Source: Candidatus Rokubacteria bacterium GWA2_70_23
GTDB lineage: Bacteria > Methylomirabilota > Methylomirabilia > Rokubacteriales > CSP1-6
Reading direction: 5' to 3'
DNA: 48,353 nt
Assembly (NCBI GenBank): GCA_001788395.1
Contig: MGBT01000116.1
Coordinates: 1 to 48,353, forward strand
A program made the translations under genes and the position numbers. The notes beneath the pieces are model-generated. The model was not told where the DNA came from and ran no database searches. It saw only the letters and a program-made list of their open reading frames with translations. Below are positions 40,806-48,353 of this stretch, piece after piece; the stretch's first letter is position 1; each line of letters starts with the position of its first letter.

Positions 40806-41297
40806 ATGGGGTACTTCTTCGGGCGCTTGCCGATCTCGCTCGACCCGGTCGTGACCCGGAAGGAGTATCTCGACGCGAGTGACCGCGCGGTTGACGCGCT
40901 CGCGCACGAAGCGGATCGTCGGGACACCGCGTACCGGCATGCGCTTGAGTGCCTCGCGGCGGGCCGCCCGGCACGGGCCGCCCGCGCCTTCTCATCGTTG
41001 CTCGAGCAGCGGCCACGCGATCCGGCCCTTCACCGCATGCTCGGGATCAGCCACTTCCGCGCAGGGAATGCCCGGCTCGCTGCGCGCCACCTCGAGACGG
41101 CTCTCATATTGCTGACCCGCGCCGAGAGCCCGGGCATCCCCCTCGTTCGCACGCTCCGGATCGAGGTCGAAGCCTCCGTCGTGCGGCTGGCCCTCGTGGC
41201 TGCGTACGAACGGCTCGGTCATCGGGCGGGTGTGATCCGCTGCCTCTCGCAGAACCGGCCGCTGACCTGGCCCATCCCCTCCCGCCGAGGCCTGTGA
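40806..41297 (+). CDS. TPR-like protein, 163 aa
   Basis: ATG 40806 starts GYFFGRLPISLDPVV; no strong Shine-Dalgarno is seen, but the 65-nt gap follows a coupled pair of genes. Helical repeats of TPR type follow: YRHALECLAAGRPARAARAF, PALHRMLGISHFRAGNARLA and VVRLALVAAYERLGHRAGVI. It is soluble and probably a protein-protein scaffold. It converges with the NtrC-family gene at 41371. Confidence 0.72.
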   Translation: MGYFFGRLPISLDPVVTRKEYLDASDRAVDALAHEADRRDTAYRHALECLAAGRPARAARAFSSLLEQRPRDPALHRMLGISHFRAGNARLAARHLETALILLTRAESPGIPLVRTLRIEVEASVVRLALVAAYERLGHRAGVIRCLSQNRPLTWPIPSRRGL

Positions 41298-41370
41298 GCG
41301 CACCATCGATCGCTGGACGGCTGCAAGAGTTGCAGCGGCGGTGTCCGACTCCCTCGGACAGGAGGTTGGG

Positions 41371-42720
41371 CTACTCGATGTGATACTGGCGCAGCTTGTA
41401 GTGCAGGGCCCGTGCGCTGATCCCGAGGATCTTGGCGGCCCGCTCGCGGTGCGAGGTAACCTCCTGGAGCGTCTTCCTGATCACCTGCTCCTCCATCGCG
41501 TGGAGCGGGAGCCCGAGAGGGATCGTGATGCTGCGCTCCGGTGGCGACCCGGTCATGACGGTGGACGGCACGTGAACGGGGCGGATGACGCGGGCTCCGA
41601 CGGTGACGACCAGCCGCTCCACGAGATTCCGGAGCTCCCGGACATTGCCCGGCCAGGCATACTCGCGCAGCATCTGGAGGGCCGAAGCCGAGAGGGACTT
41701 CTCAGGGCGGCCGTACTGGGCACAGAACTCTCGAACAAATACGGTGGCGAGCAGGGGGATGTCCTCCGGCCGCTCGCGAAGAGCGGGCAGAGTGATGGGC
41801 ACCACGGCCAGCCGGTAGTAGAGGTCCTCGCGGAAGGTGCCACCCTTCGCGGCCTCTGCGAGGTCTGTGTTCGTGGCAGCGATGAAGCGGACGTCGACCG
41901 TGAGCGGCCGGTCCCCGCCCAGCCGGCGGACCTCCCGCTCCTGCAGCGCTCGGAGGAGATCGACCTGCGTCTTGGGGCTCATCTCGCCGACCTCGTCCAG
42001 GAACAGGGTCCCGCCGTTCGCCTGCTCGATCCGCCCGGCCCTGGCGCCGGTGGCACCCGTGAAGGCGCCCCGCTCGTAGCCGAACAGTTCCGACTCGACC
42101 AGCGTCTCCGGCAACGCGCCACAGTTCAGCGTCACGAACGGGCCCGCGTGCCGCGGGCTCCGACTGTGGATCGCCCGTGCCACAAGCTCCTTCCCAGTCC
42201 CCGACTCGCCCATGATGAGCACCGTGGCCAGGGTGGGCGCCACCTGCCGCACCGCCTCGTACACTTGCCGCATCCGAACGCTGCGTCCCACGATCAGGCC
42301 GAAGGCGGCCTTGATCGCGACCCGCTCTCGAAGCTGCTGCACCTCCTGCCTCAGCGCCCTGTGCTCCAGGGCCTTCGCCACGAGGTGCAGGAGCCGCTCC
42401 GGATCGACGGGCTTCGCGAGATAGTCGTAGGCGCCCAGCTTCATCGCCTCGACGGCGCTCTCGACGCTCCCGTAGGCCGTGAGGAGGACCACCTCCGCCT
42501 CCGGGAAGTGTCGCTTGGCGGCTTTCAGGACCTCCAGTCCCCCGGTCCCGACCATACGCAGGTCGGTGATCACCAGGTCGAACCGCCCGTCCTGGAGCCC
42601 AGCGAGCGCCTCCTCACCGCTGGCCGCCGCCACGACCTCGTGGCCCGCCTTCTCGAGGATCTTGGCGAGCGCCTCGCGGATGTTGCGCTCGTCGTCGACG
42701 ACGAGGACGCGACCGGCCAT
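41371..42720 (-). CDS. Sigma-54-dependent response regulator, NtrC family
   Basis: ATG 42720 (GTG 42723 is possible) gives 449 residues. A receiver domain holds phosphoacceptor D53 (LVITDLRMVGTGG). The AAA+ domain has GESGTGKE, the sigma-54 loop ERGAFTGATGAR and FLDEVGEMSP, and a Fis-type helix-turn-helix follows (RERAAKILGISARALHYKLR). It overlaps the kinase gene. Two sigma-54 promoters within 3 kb are its most obvious targets. Confidence 0.94.
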   Translation of the reverse strand: MAGRVLVVDDERNIREALAKILEKAGHEVVAAASGEEALAGLQDGRFDLVITDLRMVGTGGLEVLKAAKRHFPEAEVVLLTAYGSVESAVEAMKLGAYDYLAKPVDPERLLHLVAKALEHRALRQEVQQLRERVAIKAAFGLIVGRSVRMRQVYEAVRQVAPTLATVLIMGESGTGKELVARAIHSRSPRHAGPFVTLNCGALPETLVESELFGYERGAFTGATGARAGRIEQANGGTLFLDEVGEMSPKTQVDLLRALQEREVRRLGGDRPLTVDVRFIAATNTDLAEAAKGGTFREDLYYRLAVVPITLPALRERPEDIPLLATVFVREFCAQYGRPEKSLSASALQMLREYAWPGNVRELRNLVERLVVTVGARVIRPVHVPSTVMTGSPPERSITIPLGLPLHAMEEQVIRKTLQEVTSHRERAAKILGISARALHYKLRQYHIE

Positions 42721-44093
42721 CACCTCTCCTCGCGCCGTCTCCCGGACCCGCCGGATGGGAGCCGGATGATCATCGTGGTCCCGCTCCCGAGCTGGCTCTC
42801 GACGTCGATGCTGCCGTCGTGCCCCTGGACGATCCGGTGAGCAATCGGCAAGCCGAGACCGACCCCGGTGGGCCGCGTCGTGAAGTACGGGTCGAACACG
42901 TGGGGAAGGACGTCCTCGGCAATCCCGGGCCCTGTGTCCCTCACGGTCACCTCGGCCCAGTCGCCGTCCCTTCGCGTCGCCACCCCGAGAGAGCCCCCGG
43001 TCGGCATGGCCTGGAGCGCGTTGATCATCACGTTGAGGAAGAGCTGGGAGAGCTGTCCCTCGTCGCCGGGGATCCTCGTGAGATCGGGATCAAGGCGGGT
43101 CTCGATGGCGATGCCGTGGCCCGCAGCCTCGAAGGCGACCAGGCCGAGGACGCGCTCGACGAGGGCAGCGATGTCGACCGGCTTGATCTCGGGCACCGAG
43201 GGCTTCGAGAAGCGGAGGAAGTTCTCCACAATTCGATCGAGGCGCTGCAGCTCGGATCGGAGCACGTCGAGGTATCCGCCTACCGCGTTCCCGGAGGGCG
43301 GCCCGGGCGCGAGCTCGGCCTGGAGCAGATGGAGGTTGAGGCCCAAGGCATGGAGCGGGTTCTTCACCTCGTGGGCGACTCCGGCCGCGAGCGTGCCCAG
43401 CGCGGCCAGCGTGTCGGATCGCCGAAGCTGCGCCTCGAGCCGGCTCACCTCCGTGATGTCGCGGAGCAGCACGACCAGGCCGTCCGTCTGGCCGGACTCG
43501 TCCCGCAGATCCGACGCCGAGGCGCGCACGGTCACCCGCCGGCTTCCCTCCTCCGTCAGCGCGAAGTCGTGTTCCTGGAGGAGGCGATCTCCCGCGAGGG
43601 CGCCGAGGACCCACGCGGTGAGGTCAGGAGCGCTCTGGAGCGCCTCGCTCACGGGCCGCCCCCTGATCGCTGACGCTCGGAGACCCAGAAGGCGCTCGCC
43701 CGGGCCGTTCAGCGAGGTGACGGCACCGCCCGCGTCGAGGGTCAGGACGCCCGTCGGGATGCTCTCCAGGATGTTCCGCATCAGGCTCTTGACGCGCTCG
43801 AACGTCTCGGTGACGGCCCGGTAGTTCTGGTACGCGCCGAACAGGACGATGCCGATGGCCGCGAGCACGAGGAGCGCCGCGAAGGCCGCGACCAGTTCCG
43901 GCCAGCCCAGCCCCCGGACGAGGCCGGAGGAACCCGGGGTGGGAACGGGAAGTCCCGAGGTCAGGAGCCGGTGCCGCCCGTACTGGACGCCGACGGCGAC
44001 CCCGGCAGTGAGGAGGAGGGCGCCGAGGGCGAACGCGGAGAGCGGCAACCAGATGGGGACATATCCGAGGCGCGGCTGGCCAGGGCGAAACAT
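42720..44093 (-). CDS. Sensor histidine kinase with PAS domain (ZraS/NtrB-like)
   Basis: The 457-residue protein has two membrane segments (about 15-37 and 65-88) with only a short loop of some 28 residues between, so it probably senses within or at the membrane. A cytoplasmic PAS domain follows (ILESIPTGVLTLDAGGAVTS, VVLLRDITEVSRLE). The phosphoacceptor is in AAGVAHEVKNPLHALG, and the HATPase domain includes INALQAMPTGG, DTGPGI and GVGLGLPIAHRIV. It is the partner of the NtrC-family regulator that follows. Confidence 0.92.
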   Translation of the reverse strand: MFRPGQPRLGYVPIWLPLSAFALGALLLTAGVAVGVQYGRHRLLTSGLPVPTPGSSGLVRGLGWPELVAAFAALLVLAAIGIVLFGAYQNYRAVTETFERVKSLMRNILESIPTGVLTLDAGGAVTSLNGPGERLLGLRASAIRGRPVSEALQSAPDLTAWVLGALAGDRLLQEHDFALTEEGSRRVTVRASASDLRDESGQTDGLVVLLRDITEVSRLEAQLRRSDTLAALGTLAAGVAHEVKNPLHALGLNLHLLQAELAPGPPSGNAVGGYLDVLRSELQRLDRIVENFLRFSKPSVPEIKPVDIAALVERVLGLVAFEAAGHGIAIETRLDPDLTRIPGDEGQLSQLFLNVMINALQAMPTGGSLGVATRRDGDWAEVTVRDTGPGIAEDVLPHVFDPYFTTRPTGVGLGLPIAHRIVQGHDGSIDVESQLGSGTTMIIRLPSGGSGRRREER

Positions 44094-44277
44094 TCAGCTC
44101 GCGATGACGGACCGTTCACTCGCGGCCCGCTCACGGCACGTCATCGCCCCAATCGTCGCGAGAGCGCAGCAGCTGGCTCCTTCCCATCCCGTCTGGTCAT
44201 CTGGAGGGGCACTCGCGGTCACTGTAACACTCGCCTCGGCGTCGGGGAAGCGGGTCGCCAACGCGATGCTCACGATG

Positions 44278-44306
44278 TTGACCGGCTTCCCGCCGCCATG
44301 CTAGAA
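44278..44306 (+). promoter_or_regulatory. Possible promoter of the acyl-CoA dehydrogenase operon
   Basis: TTGACC (44278-44283) and CTAGAA (44301-44306) are 17 nt apart. CAGGAGG near 44330 supplies a ribosome-binding site for ATG 44345. The 44094-44344 interval has no other feature. Confidence 0.35.
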
Positions 44307-44344
44307 ACGGGTGATCGCGTCCCCCGACACCCAGGAGGCCTCCC

Positions 44345-45562
44345 ATGGATCTGAACTACACGCCCGAGGACGTCGCCTTCCGCAAGTCAGTGCGCGCCTG
44401 GCTTGAGCAGAACCTGCCGCGCAACCCGATCCGGACGCTCGAGGAGCGCCGGGTCTGGCACCGCAGGCTCTACGAGGGGGGCTACCTCGGCATGGGCTGG
44501 CCCAAGGCCTATGGCGGTGGGGATGCGCGGCCCATGGAGCAGGCCATCGTGGCGGACGAGCTGGCGCGAGCGAGCGCGCCCGCGCCCACCAACGGCCTCG
44601 GCCTCGGCATCGTGGGCCCCACCATCGTGGTCCACGGCACGGACGCCCAGAAGACGCGCTACCTGAGGAAGATCCTCGCGGCCGAGGAATTGTGGTGCCA
44701 GCTCTACTCCGAGCCCAACGCGGGCAGCGACCTGGCCGCCCTCCGCACGCGCGCCGAGGACAAGGGGGACCACTTCATCGTCAACGGGCAGAAGACCTGG
44801 ACCAGCGCCGGCTCCATCGCCGACTGGGGGCTGCTTCTCGCCCGCACCGACCCCGCCGTGGCCAAGCACAAGGGCATCACCTGCTTCCTCATCAACATGC
44901 GCCAGCCCGGCATCGAGGTGCGGCCGCTCAAGCAGATCACGGGCTCCTCGGAGTTCTCCGAGGTGTTCATGACCAGCGCCCGGGTCGAGAAGACCGACCA
45001 GATCGGCCGCCTCGGCGAGGGGTGGGCCATCGCCCAGACGACGCTCGGCTACGAGCGCGGCGGCCGGGCCCTGGCGCGGATCACGAGCTACGCCTCCCAG
45101 TACGGCCGGCTCGTGGAGGTGGCGCGCCGGCTCAAGCGGCACGGGCGCCCGCTCATCGATGACCCCGTCATCCGCCAGAAGCTCGGGCGGATCTGGGCCG
45201 AGCTCGAGGTGGAGCGCTACGGCGCGCTCCGCACGCTGACGCTGCTCGAGCGCGGCGAGCATCCCGGCGCCGGCGGGTCCCTGACCAAGCTCTCCTACTC
45301 CGAGTTCGAGAAACGCTTCATGGAGATGGCCATGGAGATCCTCGGCCCCTACGGCCAGCTCACGGAAGGGGCGCCCGAGGAGCTGCGGCTCGAGATCGAC
45401 ACCGCCGTCGGCGAGCAGGGCACCTGGGCCTACGCCTTCCTCTGGTCGCGCGCCGGCACCATCTACGCCGGCTCGTCCGAGATCCAGAAGAACGTCATCG
45501 GCGAGCGCATCCTGGGGCTGCCCAAGGAGACGCGCGCCGACCGCGTGGGAGGCGCCCGATGA
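44345..45562 (+). CDS. Acyl-CoA dehydrogenase
   Basis: The 405-residue protein starts after a good ribosome-binding site. It has YSEPNAGSDLAALRTRAE, VNGQKTWTSAG and the C-terminal IYAGSSEIQKNVIGERILGL. In the usual catalytic position (YEGTSEIQ) the glutamate is alanine. A glutamate in LGYERGGRALA, about residue 237, occupies the helix-G position used by isovaleryl- and long-chain-type enzymes. Its partner gene overlaps by 4 nt, and such paired dehydrogenases often form alpha2beta2 heteromers on bulky (steroid-like or branched) acyl-CoAs. Confidence 0.92.
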   Translation: MDLNYTPEDVAFRKSVRAWLEQNLPRNPIRTLEERRVWHRRLYEGGYLGMGWPKAYGGGDARPMEQAIVADELARASAPAPTNGLGLGIVGPTIVVHGTDAQKTRYLRKILAAEELWCQLYSEPNAGSDLAALRTRAEDKGDHFIVNGQKTWTSAGSIADWGLLLARTDPAVAKHKGITCFLINMRQPGIEVRPLKQITGSSEFSEVFMTSARVEKTDQIGRLGEGWAIAQTTLGYERGGRALARITSYASQYGRLVEVARRLKRHGRPLIDDPVIRQKLGRIWAELEVERYGALRTLTLLERGEHPGAGGSLTKLSYSEFEKRFMEMAMEILGPYGQLTEGAPEELRLEIDTAVGEQGTWAYAFLWSRAGTIYAGSSEIQKNVIGERILGLPKETRADRVGGAR

Positions 45563-46686
45563 ACTTCTCCTTCAGCGAAGACCAGGTCCTGCTCCGCAAC
45601 TCCGTGCGCTCCTTCCTCGACGAGCACTGCAGGCCGGCGCATCCGCGCGCCATGATGGACGATGCCCGCGGATACGACCCCGCCCTCTGGAACGAGATGG
45701 CCAAGCTCGGCTGGCTGGGCCTCCCCGTCCCTGAGCAGCACGGCGGCGCCGGCCTCGGGCTGGTCGAACTCTGCATCGCAATCGAGGAGCTGGGGCGCGC
45801 CGCCTACCCGGGCCCCTATCTCGCCACCGTGGTCCTCGGGGGCCTGGGGCTCCTGCTGGGCGGCTCGGCCGCTCAGAAGGACAGGTGGCTCCCTGCCATC
45901 GCCTCCGGAGAGAAGCGGGCCAGCGCCGCCCTCATGGAGGACGCGCTGGACTGGGACCCTGCTTCCACTGCCGCCACCGCCGTCACGGCCGGTGATGGCT
46001 GGACGATCTCGGGCGTGAAGCGCTTCGTGCCATGGGCGCACGTGGCGGACATCGTCCTGGTTCCCGCCCGCAGCCCCGAGGGGCTCTCGCTCTTCCTCGT
46101 GGACCCGAAGCAGGCGGGGGTCGCGCTGAGGCGGATGGTCGGCATCGACCTCTGCAGCCGCTGGTCGGAGATGCGGATCGAGAGCGTGCGCGTGGGCGCG
46201 GATGCCGTCGTCGGCCAGCCGGGGACGGCGGGGCCCGTGCTCGAGTCCCTGCTGCGGCGGGCGGCCGTCTGCGCGTCGGCCGAGATGCTGGGGGCGGCGC
46301 GCCGCTGTCTCGACATGAGCGTGGAGTACGCCAAGGTGCGCGAGCAGTTCGGCCAGCCCATCGGCTCCTTCCAGGCCATCCGGCACCGCTGCGCGGAGAT
46401 GCTGCTCGAAGTCGAGAACTCCCACTCGGCGGTCTACTACGCCGCCTGGGCACTCGAGGCGGGCGCCGAGGACGCTGCCGTCGCGGCCTCCATCTGCAAG
46501 TCCTACGTGAGCGAGTCGGCGCGGCGGGTGTGCGGCGACTCGATCCAGGTCCACGGCGGCATCGGCTTCACCTGGGAGTACGATCTCCACCTCTACATGA
46601 AGCGCGCCAAGGCGCTGGAGCCCCTCTTCGGCGACGCCGAATTCCACCGGGAGCTCATCACCCGCCATGTCGTGGGCGCGCGCTGA
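45559..46686 (+). CDS. Acyl-CoA dehydrogenase, partner subunit lacking catalytic glutamate
   Basis: The 375-residue protein is a dehydrogenase-fold subunit (GLPVPEQHGGAGLGLVELCI, EQFGQPIGSFQAIRHRCAEM, VHGGIGFTWEYDLHLYMKRA). Its C-terminus reads LFGDAEFHRELI with no YEGT-type glutamate, and the helix-G region (LLRRAAVCASAEMLGAA) lacks the ER motif. It is probably the non-catalytic, FAD-positioning half of a heteromer with the preceding protein, as in FadE-type pairs of steroid degradation. ATGA overlap supports this. Confidence 0.88.
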   Translation: MNFSFSEDQVLLRNSVRSFLDEHCRPAHPRAMMDDARGYDPALWNEMAKLGWLGLPVPEQHGGAGLGLVELCIAIEELGRAAYPGPYLATVVLGGLGLLLGGSAAQKDRWLPAIASGEKRASAALMEDALDWDPASTAATAVTAGDGWTISGVKRFVPWAHVADIVLVPARSPEGLSLFLVDPKQAGVALRRMVGIDLCSRWSEMRIESVRVGADAVVGQPGTAGPVLESLLRRAAVCASAEMLGAARRCLDMSVEYAKVREQFGQPIGSFQAIRHRCAEMLLEVENSHSAVYYAAWALEAGAEDAAVAASICKSYVSESARRVCGDSIQVHGGIGFTWEYDLHLYMKRAKALEPLFGDAEFHRELITRHVVGAR

Positions 46687-47942
46687 GCCGACCCGCTCGG
46701 GAGCCCGAGCCTGGGGGGAGCGGCGGCGCTCCGGCGCGCGCCCGGGCACCGCGGCTCGACCCGTCCGTCCGCGCCCTGGGCCTGGTCTCGCTGCTCAACG
46801 ACCTGAGCAGCGAGGTCACCATCCGCACGCTGCCGCTCTTCCTCTCGAACGTCCTCGGGGTCAAGACGGGCATCATCGGCCTCATCGAGGGGATCGCCGA
46901 GAGCACGGCGACTCTGCTCAAGCTCGTCTCGGGCTACCTTGCGGACCGGGTCGGCAGGAAGAAGGCGCTCGCGCTCTGGGGCTACGGGCTCTCCGGCCTC
47001 ACCAAGCCGCTCCTCTACTTCGCCACGAGCTGGAGCTGGGTCCTGGCCGTGCGCTTCCTGGACCGGGTAGGCAAGGGAGTGCGCACCGCGCCGCGCGATG
47101 CCCTCATCGCCGACCTCACGCCGCCCGAGCGCCGCGGCCGCGCCTTCGGCTTCAACAAGGCCATGGACAAGGCGGGCGCCGTCGCAGGGCTGCTCCTGGC
47201 GGCAGCGCTCCTCCACTTCGGCCAGCACGGTCAGGTGACGCTCACGCTCGAGGGCTACCGCTCCCTCGTGCTCCTGGCCGTCATCCCCGGTCTCGGGGCG
47301 GTCCTCGTGCTCGCCTGGGCCGTCCACGAGCGGCCGGGCGCACCGCCCCTCACGGGCCGCTCCGTGCGTCTGGCGTGGCAGGGGCTGGACGCCCCGTTCC
47401 GCCGGTACCTGGCCATCCTCGTCTGCTTCACCCTGGGGAACTCCAGCGACGCCTTCCTCATGCTCCGGGCGCAGAGCCTCGGCCTCGGGACCGTCGAGAT
47501 CTTCCTGCTCGTGGCCGCGTTCAACCTCGTCATCTCGCTGAGCTCCACCCCCGGCGGTGCGCTCTCGGACCTCCTCGGGCGGCGCCGGCTCATCGTGGCC
47601 GGCTGGCTCATCTACGCGGCTGTCTACGCGGGCTTCGCCTTTGCCTCGGCGGCGTCGCACGTCTGGACGCTCTACATCCTCTACGGCTTCTACTACGGGG
47701 CGTTCCAGGGCGCCGCGAGCGCCCTCGTGGCGGATCTCGTCCCGCCCGAACTCCGCGGAACGGCCTACGGGCTCTTCGATGCCGCGGTCGGTGTGGCCGC
47801 CTTCCCCGCGAGCGTGCTCGCCGGACTCCTCTGGCAGTGGTACGGGTCCCCCGCGCCGTTCGTCGTGGGAAGCGCGCTGGCGCTCCTCTCGGCGGTCCTC
47901 CTGGGCGCTCTTCCCGCGCACCGGTCTTTGCGCGGTGTATGA
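46683..47942 (+). CDS. MFS transporter, apparent CTG start
   Basis: The protein has about 12 membrane helices, with the MFS loop motif GYLADRVGRKKALALWG, then RFLDRVGKGVRTAPRDALIA and a second-half copy GGALSDLLGRRRLIVAG. It resembles drug or metabolite exporters. No ATG, GTG or TTG in frame is seen between the preceding gene's stop and the first helix (VRALGLVSLLNDLSSEVTIR). CTG 46683 overlaps the acyl-CoA dehydrogenase stop as CTGA, mirroring the ATGA junction upstream. It is therefore the best start, giving 419 residues; the exact start is uncertain. Confidence 0.83.
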   Translation: MSRPAREPEPGGSGGAPARARAPRLDPSVRALGLVSLLNDLSSEVTIRTLPLFLSNVLGVKTGIIGLIEGIAESTATLLKLVSGYLADRVGRKKALALWGYGLSGLTKPLLYFATSWSWVLAVRFLDRVGKGVRTAPRDALIADLTPPERRGRAFGFNKAMDKAGAVAGLLLAAALLHFGQHGQVTLTLEGYRSLVLLAVIPGLGAVLVLAWAVHERPGAPPLTGRSVRLAWQGLDAPFRRYLAILVCFTLGNSSDAFLMLRAQSLGLGTVEIFLLVAAFNLVISLSSTPGGALSDLLGRRRLIVAGWLIYAAVYAGFAFASAASHVWTLYILYGFYYGAFQGAASALVADLVPPELRGTAYGLFDAAVGVAAFPASVLAGLLWQWYGSPAPFVVGSALALLSAVLLGALPAHRSLRGV

Positions 47943-47958
47943 TGCGTTCCGGGCAGGA

Positions 47959-48353
47959 ATGAGCGAGGGTCGGAAGAAGAAGCAGAGGGTGACACCCGGC
48001 GGGCCGCTCACCGGCGTGAGGGTCATCGACCTCACGTCCTACATCGCCGGCTCCTACGCGGCCATGATGCTGGCCGACCTCGGGGCCGACGTCATCAAGG
48101 TCGAGGCGCTCGAGGGCGACTCCTTCCGCGAGCTGCCCGGCTTCTTCGGCTGGAACCGCGGCAAGCGCTCCATCGCCGTCAACCTGAAAGATCCGGACGG
48201 CCGCGCCATCGTCCATCGCCTCGCCCGCACGGCCGACGTGGCCATGGAGAACATGCGCCCGGGCGTGGCCGAGCGCCTCGGCGTGGGCTACACGGACCTG
48301 CGCCGGCGGAACCCGCGGATCATCTACTCCTCGGTCACCGCCTTCGGATCGGA
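47959..48353 (+). CDS. Class III CoA-transferase (CaiB/BaiF), 5' part, runs off the window
   Basis: ATG 47959, preceded by GGCAGGA, opens 131 codons that continue past the window end. The family N-terminus is plain: GVRVIDLTSYIAGSYAAMML, ADLGADVIKVEALEGDSFRE, WNRGKRSIAVNLKD and MENMRPGVAERLG. The catalytic aspartate lies beyond the visible part. It is a different protein from the CaiB at 553-1746 and continues the acyl-CoA operon. Confidence 0.92.
   Translation, partial: MSEGRKKKQRVTPGGPLTGVRVIDLTSYIAGSYAAMMLADLGADVIKVEALEGDSFRELPGFFGWNRGKRSIAVNLKDPDGRAIVHRLARTADVAMENMRPGVAERLGVGYTDLRRRNPRIIYSSVTAFGS

Noticed and set aside
1-48353. tRNA, rRNA, riboswitch or phage genes
   Set aside because: I found no cloverleaf with a conserved T-loop, no rRNA segment, no riboswitch core and no phage structural or integrase gene by reading; a covariance-model search was not possible.

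Overview
The window is a very GC-rich, densely coded chromosomal segment of a Gram-negative-type bacterium (Pal lipoprotein, OmpA-type domain, two NtrC/sigma-54 two-component systems). The mix of acyl-CoA/CaiB catabolism, CHASE2 cyclase, a hydrogenase-related membrane complex and a relic of a Pup ligase would fit an uncultivated soil lineage such as Rokubacteria/Methylomirabilota. That placement is inference from gene content; no rRNA or tRNA gene is present to test it.

Layout. 1-5733 (+): CoA-ester catabolism (3-hydroxyacyl-CoA dehydrogenase end, CaiB transferase, enoyl-CoA hydratase, isovaleryl-type acyl-CoA dehydrogenase, HMG-CoA lyase-like enzyme, methyltransferase, unknown). 5.8-6.05 kb: palindrome and a decayed IS-associated Cys-rich gene. 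6.26-10.19 kb (+): CHASE2-adenylate cyclase, SH3b protein, M48 peptidase with a cut-off OmpA domain. 10.2-18.6 kb: a decay zone. Intact CBS, PIN/antitoxin and amidohydrolase genes are interleaved with pieces of GNAT, ABC permease, solute-binding protein, beta-lactamase-like hydrolase, a second amidohydrolase and a xanthine-dehydrogenase-type enzyme, plus an apparently perfect 616-bp tandem duplication carrying a Phd/VapC module. 18.8-24.1 kb (+): nuclease, DusB, then a histidine kinase / NtrC regulator / protease operon. 24.1-28.4 kb: DUF1344-like protein, D-threonine aldolase-like enzyme, unknown, aminotransferase, HutD relic, small unknown.

28.4-38.1 kb (-): a LemA-TPM-TPM operon and, upstream, an operon ArsR - HyfI - 26-aa micro-ORF - HyfB - HyfC - HyfE - HyfF - HyfG. 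The HyfG-like subunit lacks all four Ni-binding cysteines, so this is a hydrogenase-related (Ehr-type) ion-pumping complex rather than a hydrogenase. The micro-ORF repeats a conserved C-terminal segment of the HyfB-like subunit.

38.2-44.1 kb: a 97-codon PafA (Pup ligase) gene with its whole middle deleted, a Pal lipoprotein, and a divergent pair of sigma-54 promoters. These face pal on one side and three uncharacterised small genes (ABM-like, zinc-ribbon-like, TPR) on the other, next to an NtrC/histidine-kinase pair that probably controls them. 44.3-48.35 kb (+): two acyl-CoA dehydrogenases, an MFS transporter and the start of a CaiB transferase, tightly overlapping.

Two themes recur. Several genes have a -10-like hexamer 6-9 nt before the start codon and no Shine-Dalgarno, suggesting leaderless mRNAs. 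Many genes have lost their 5' end or middle, either by true deletion or by assembly collapse.
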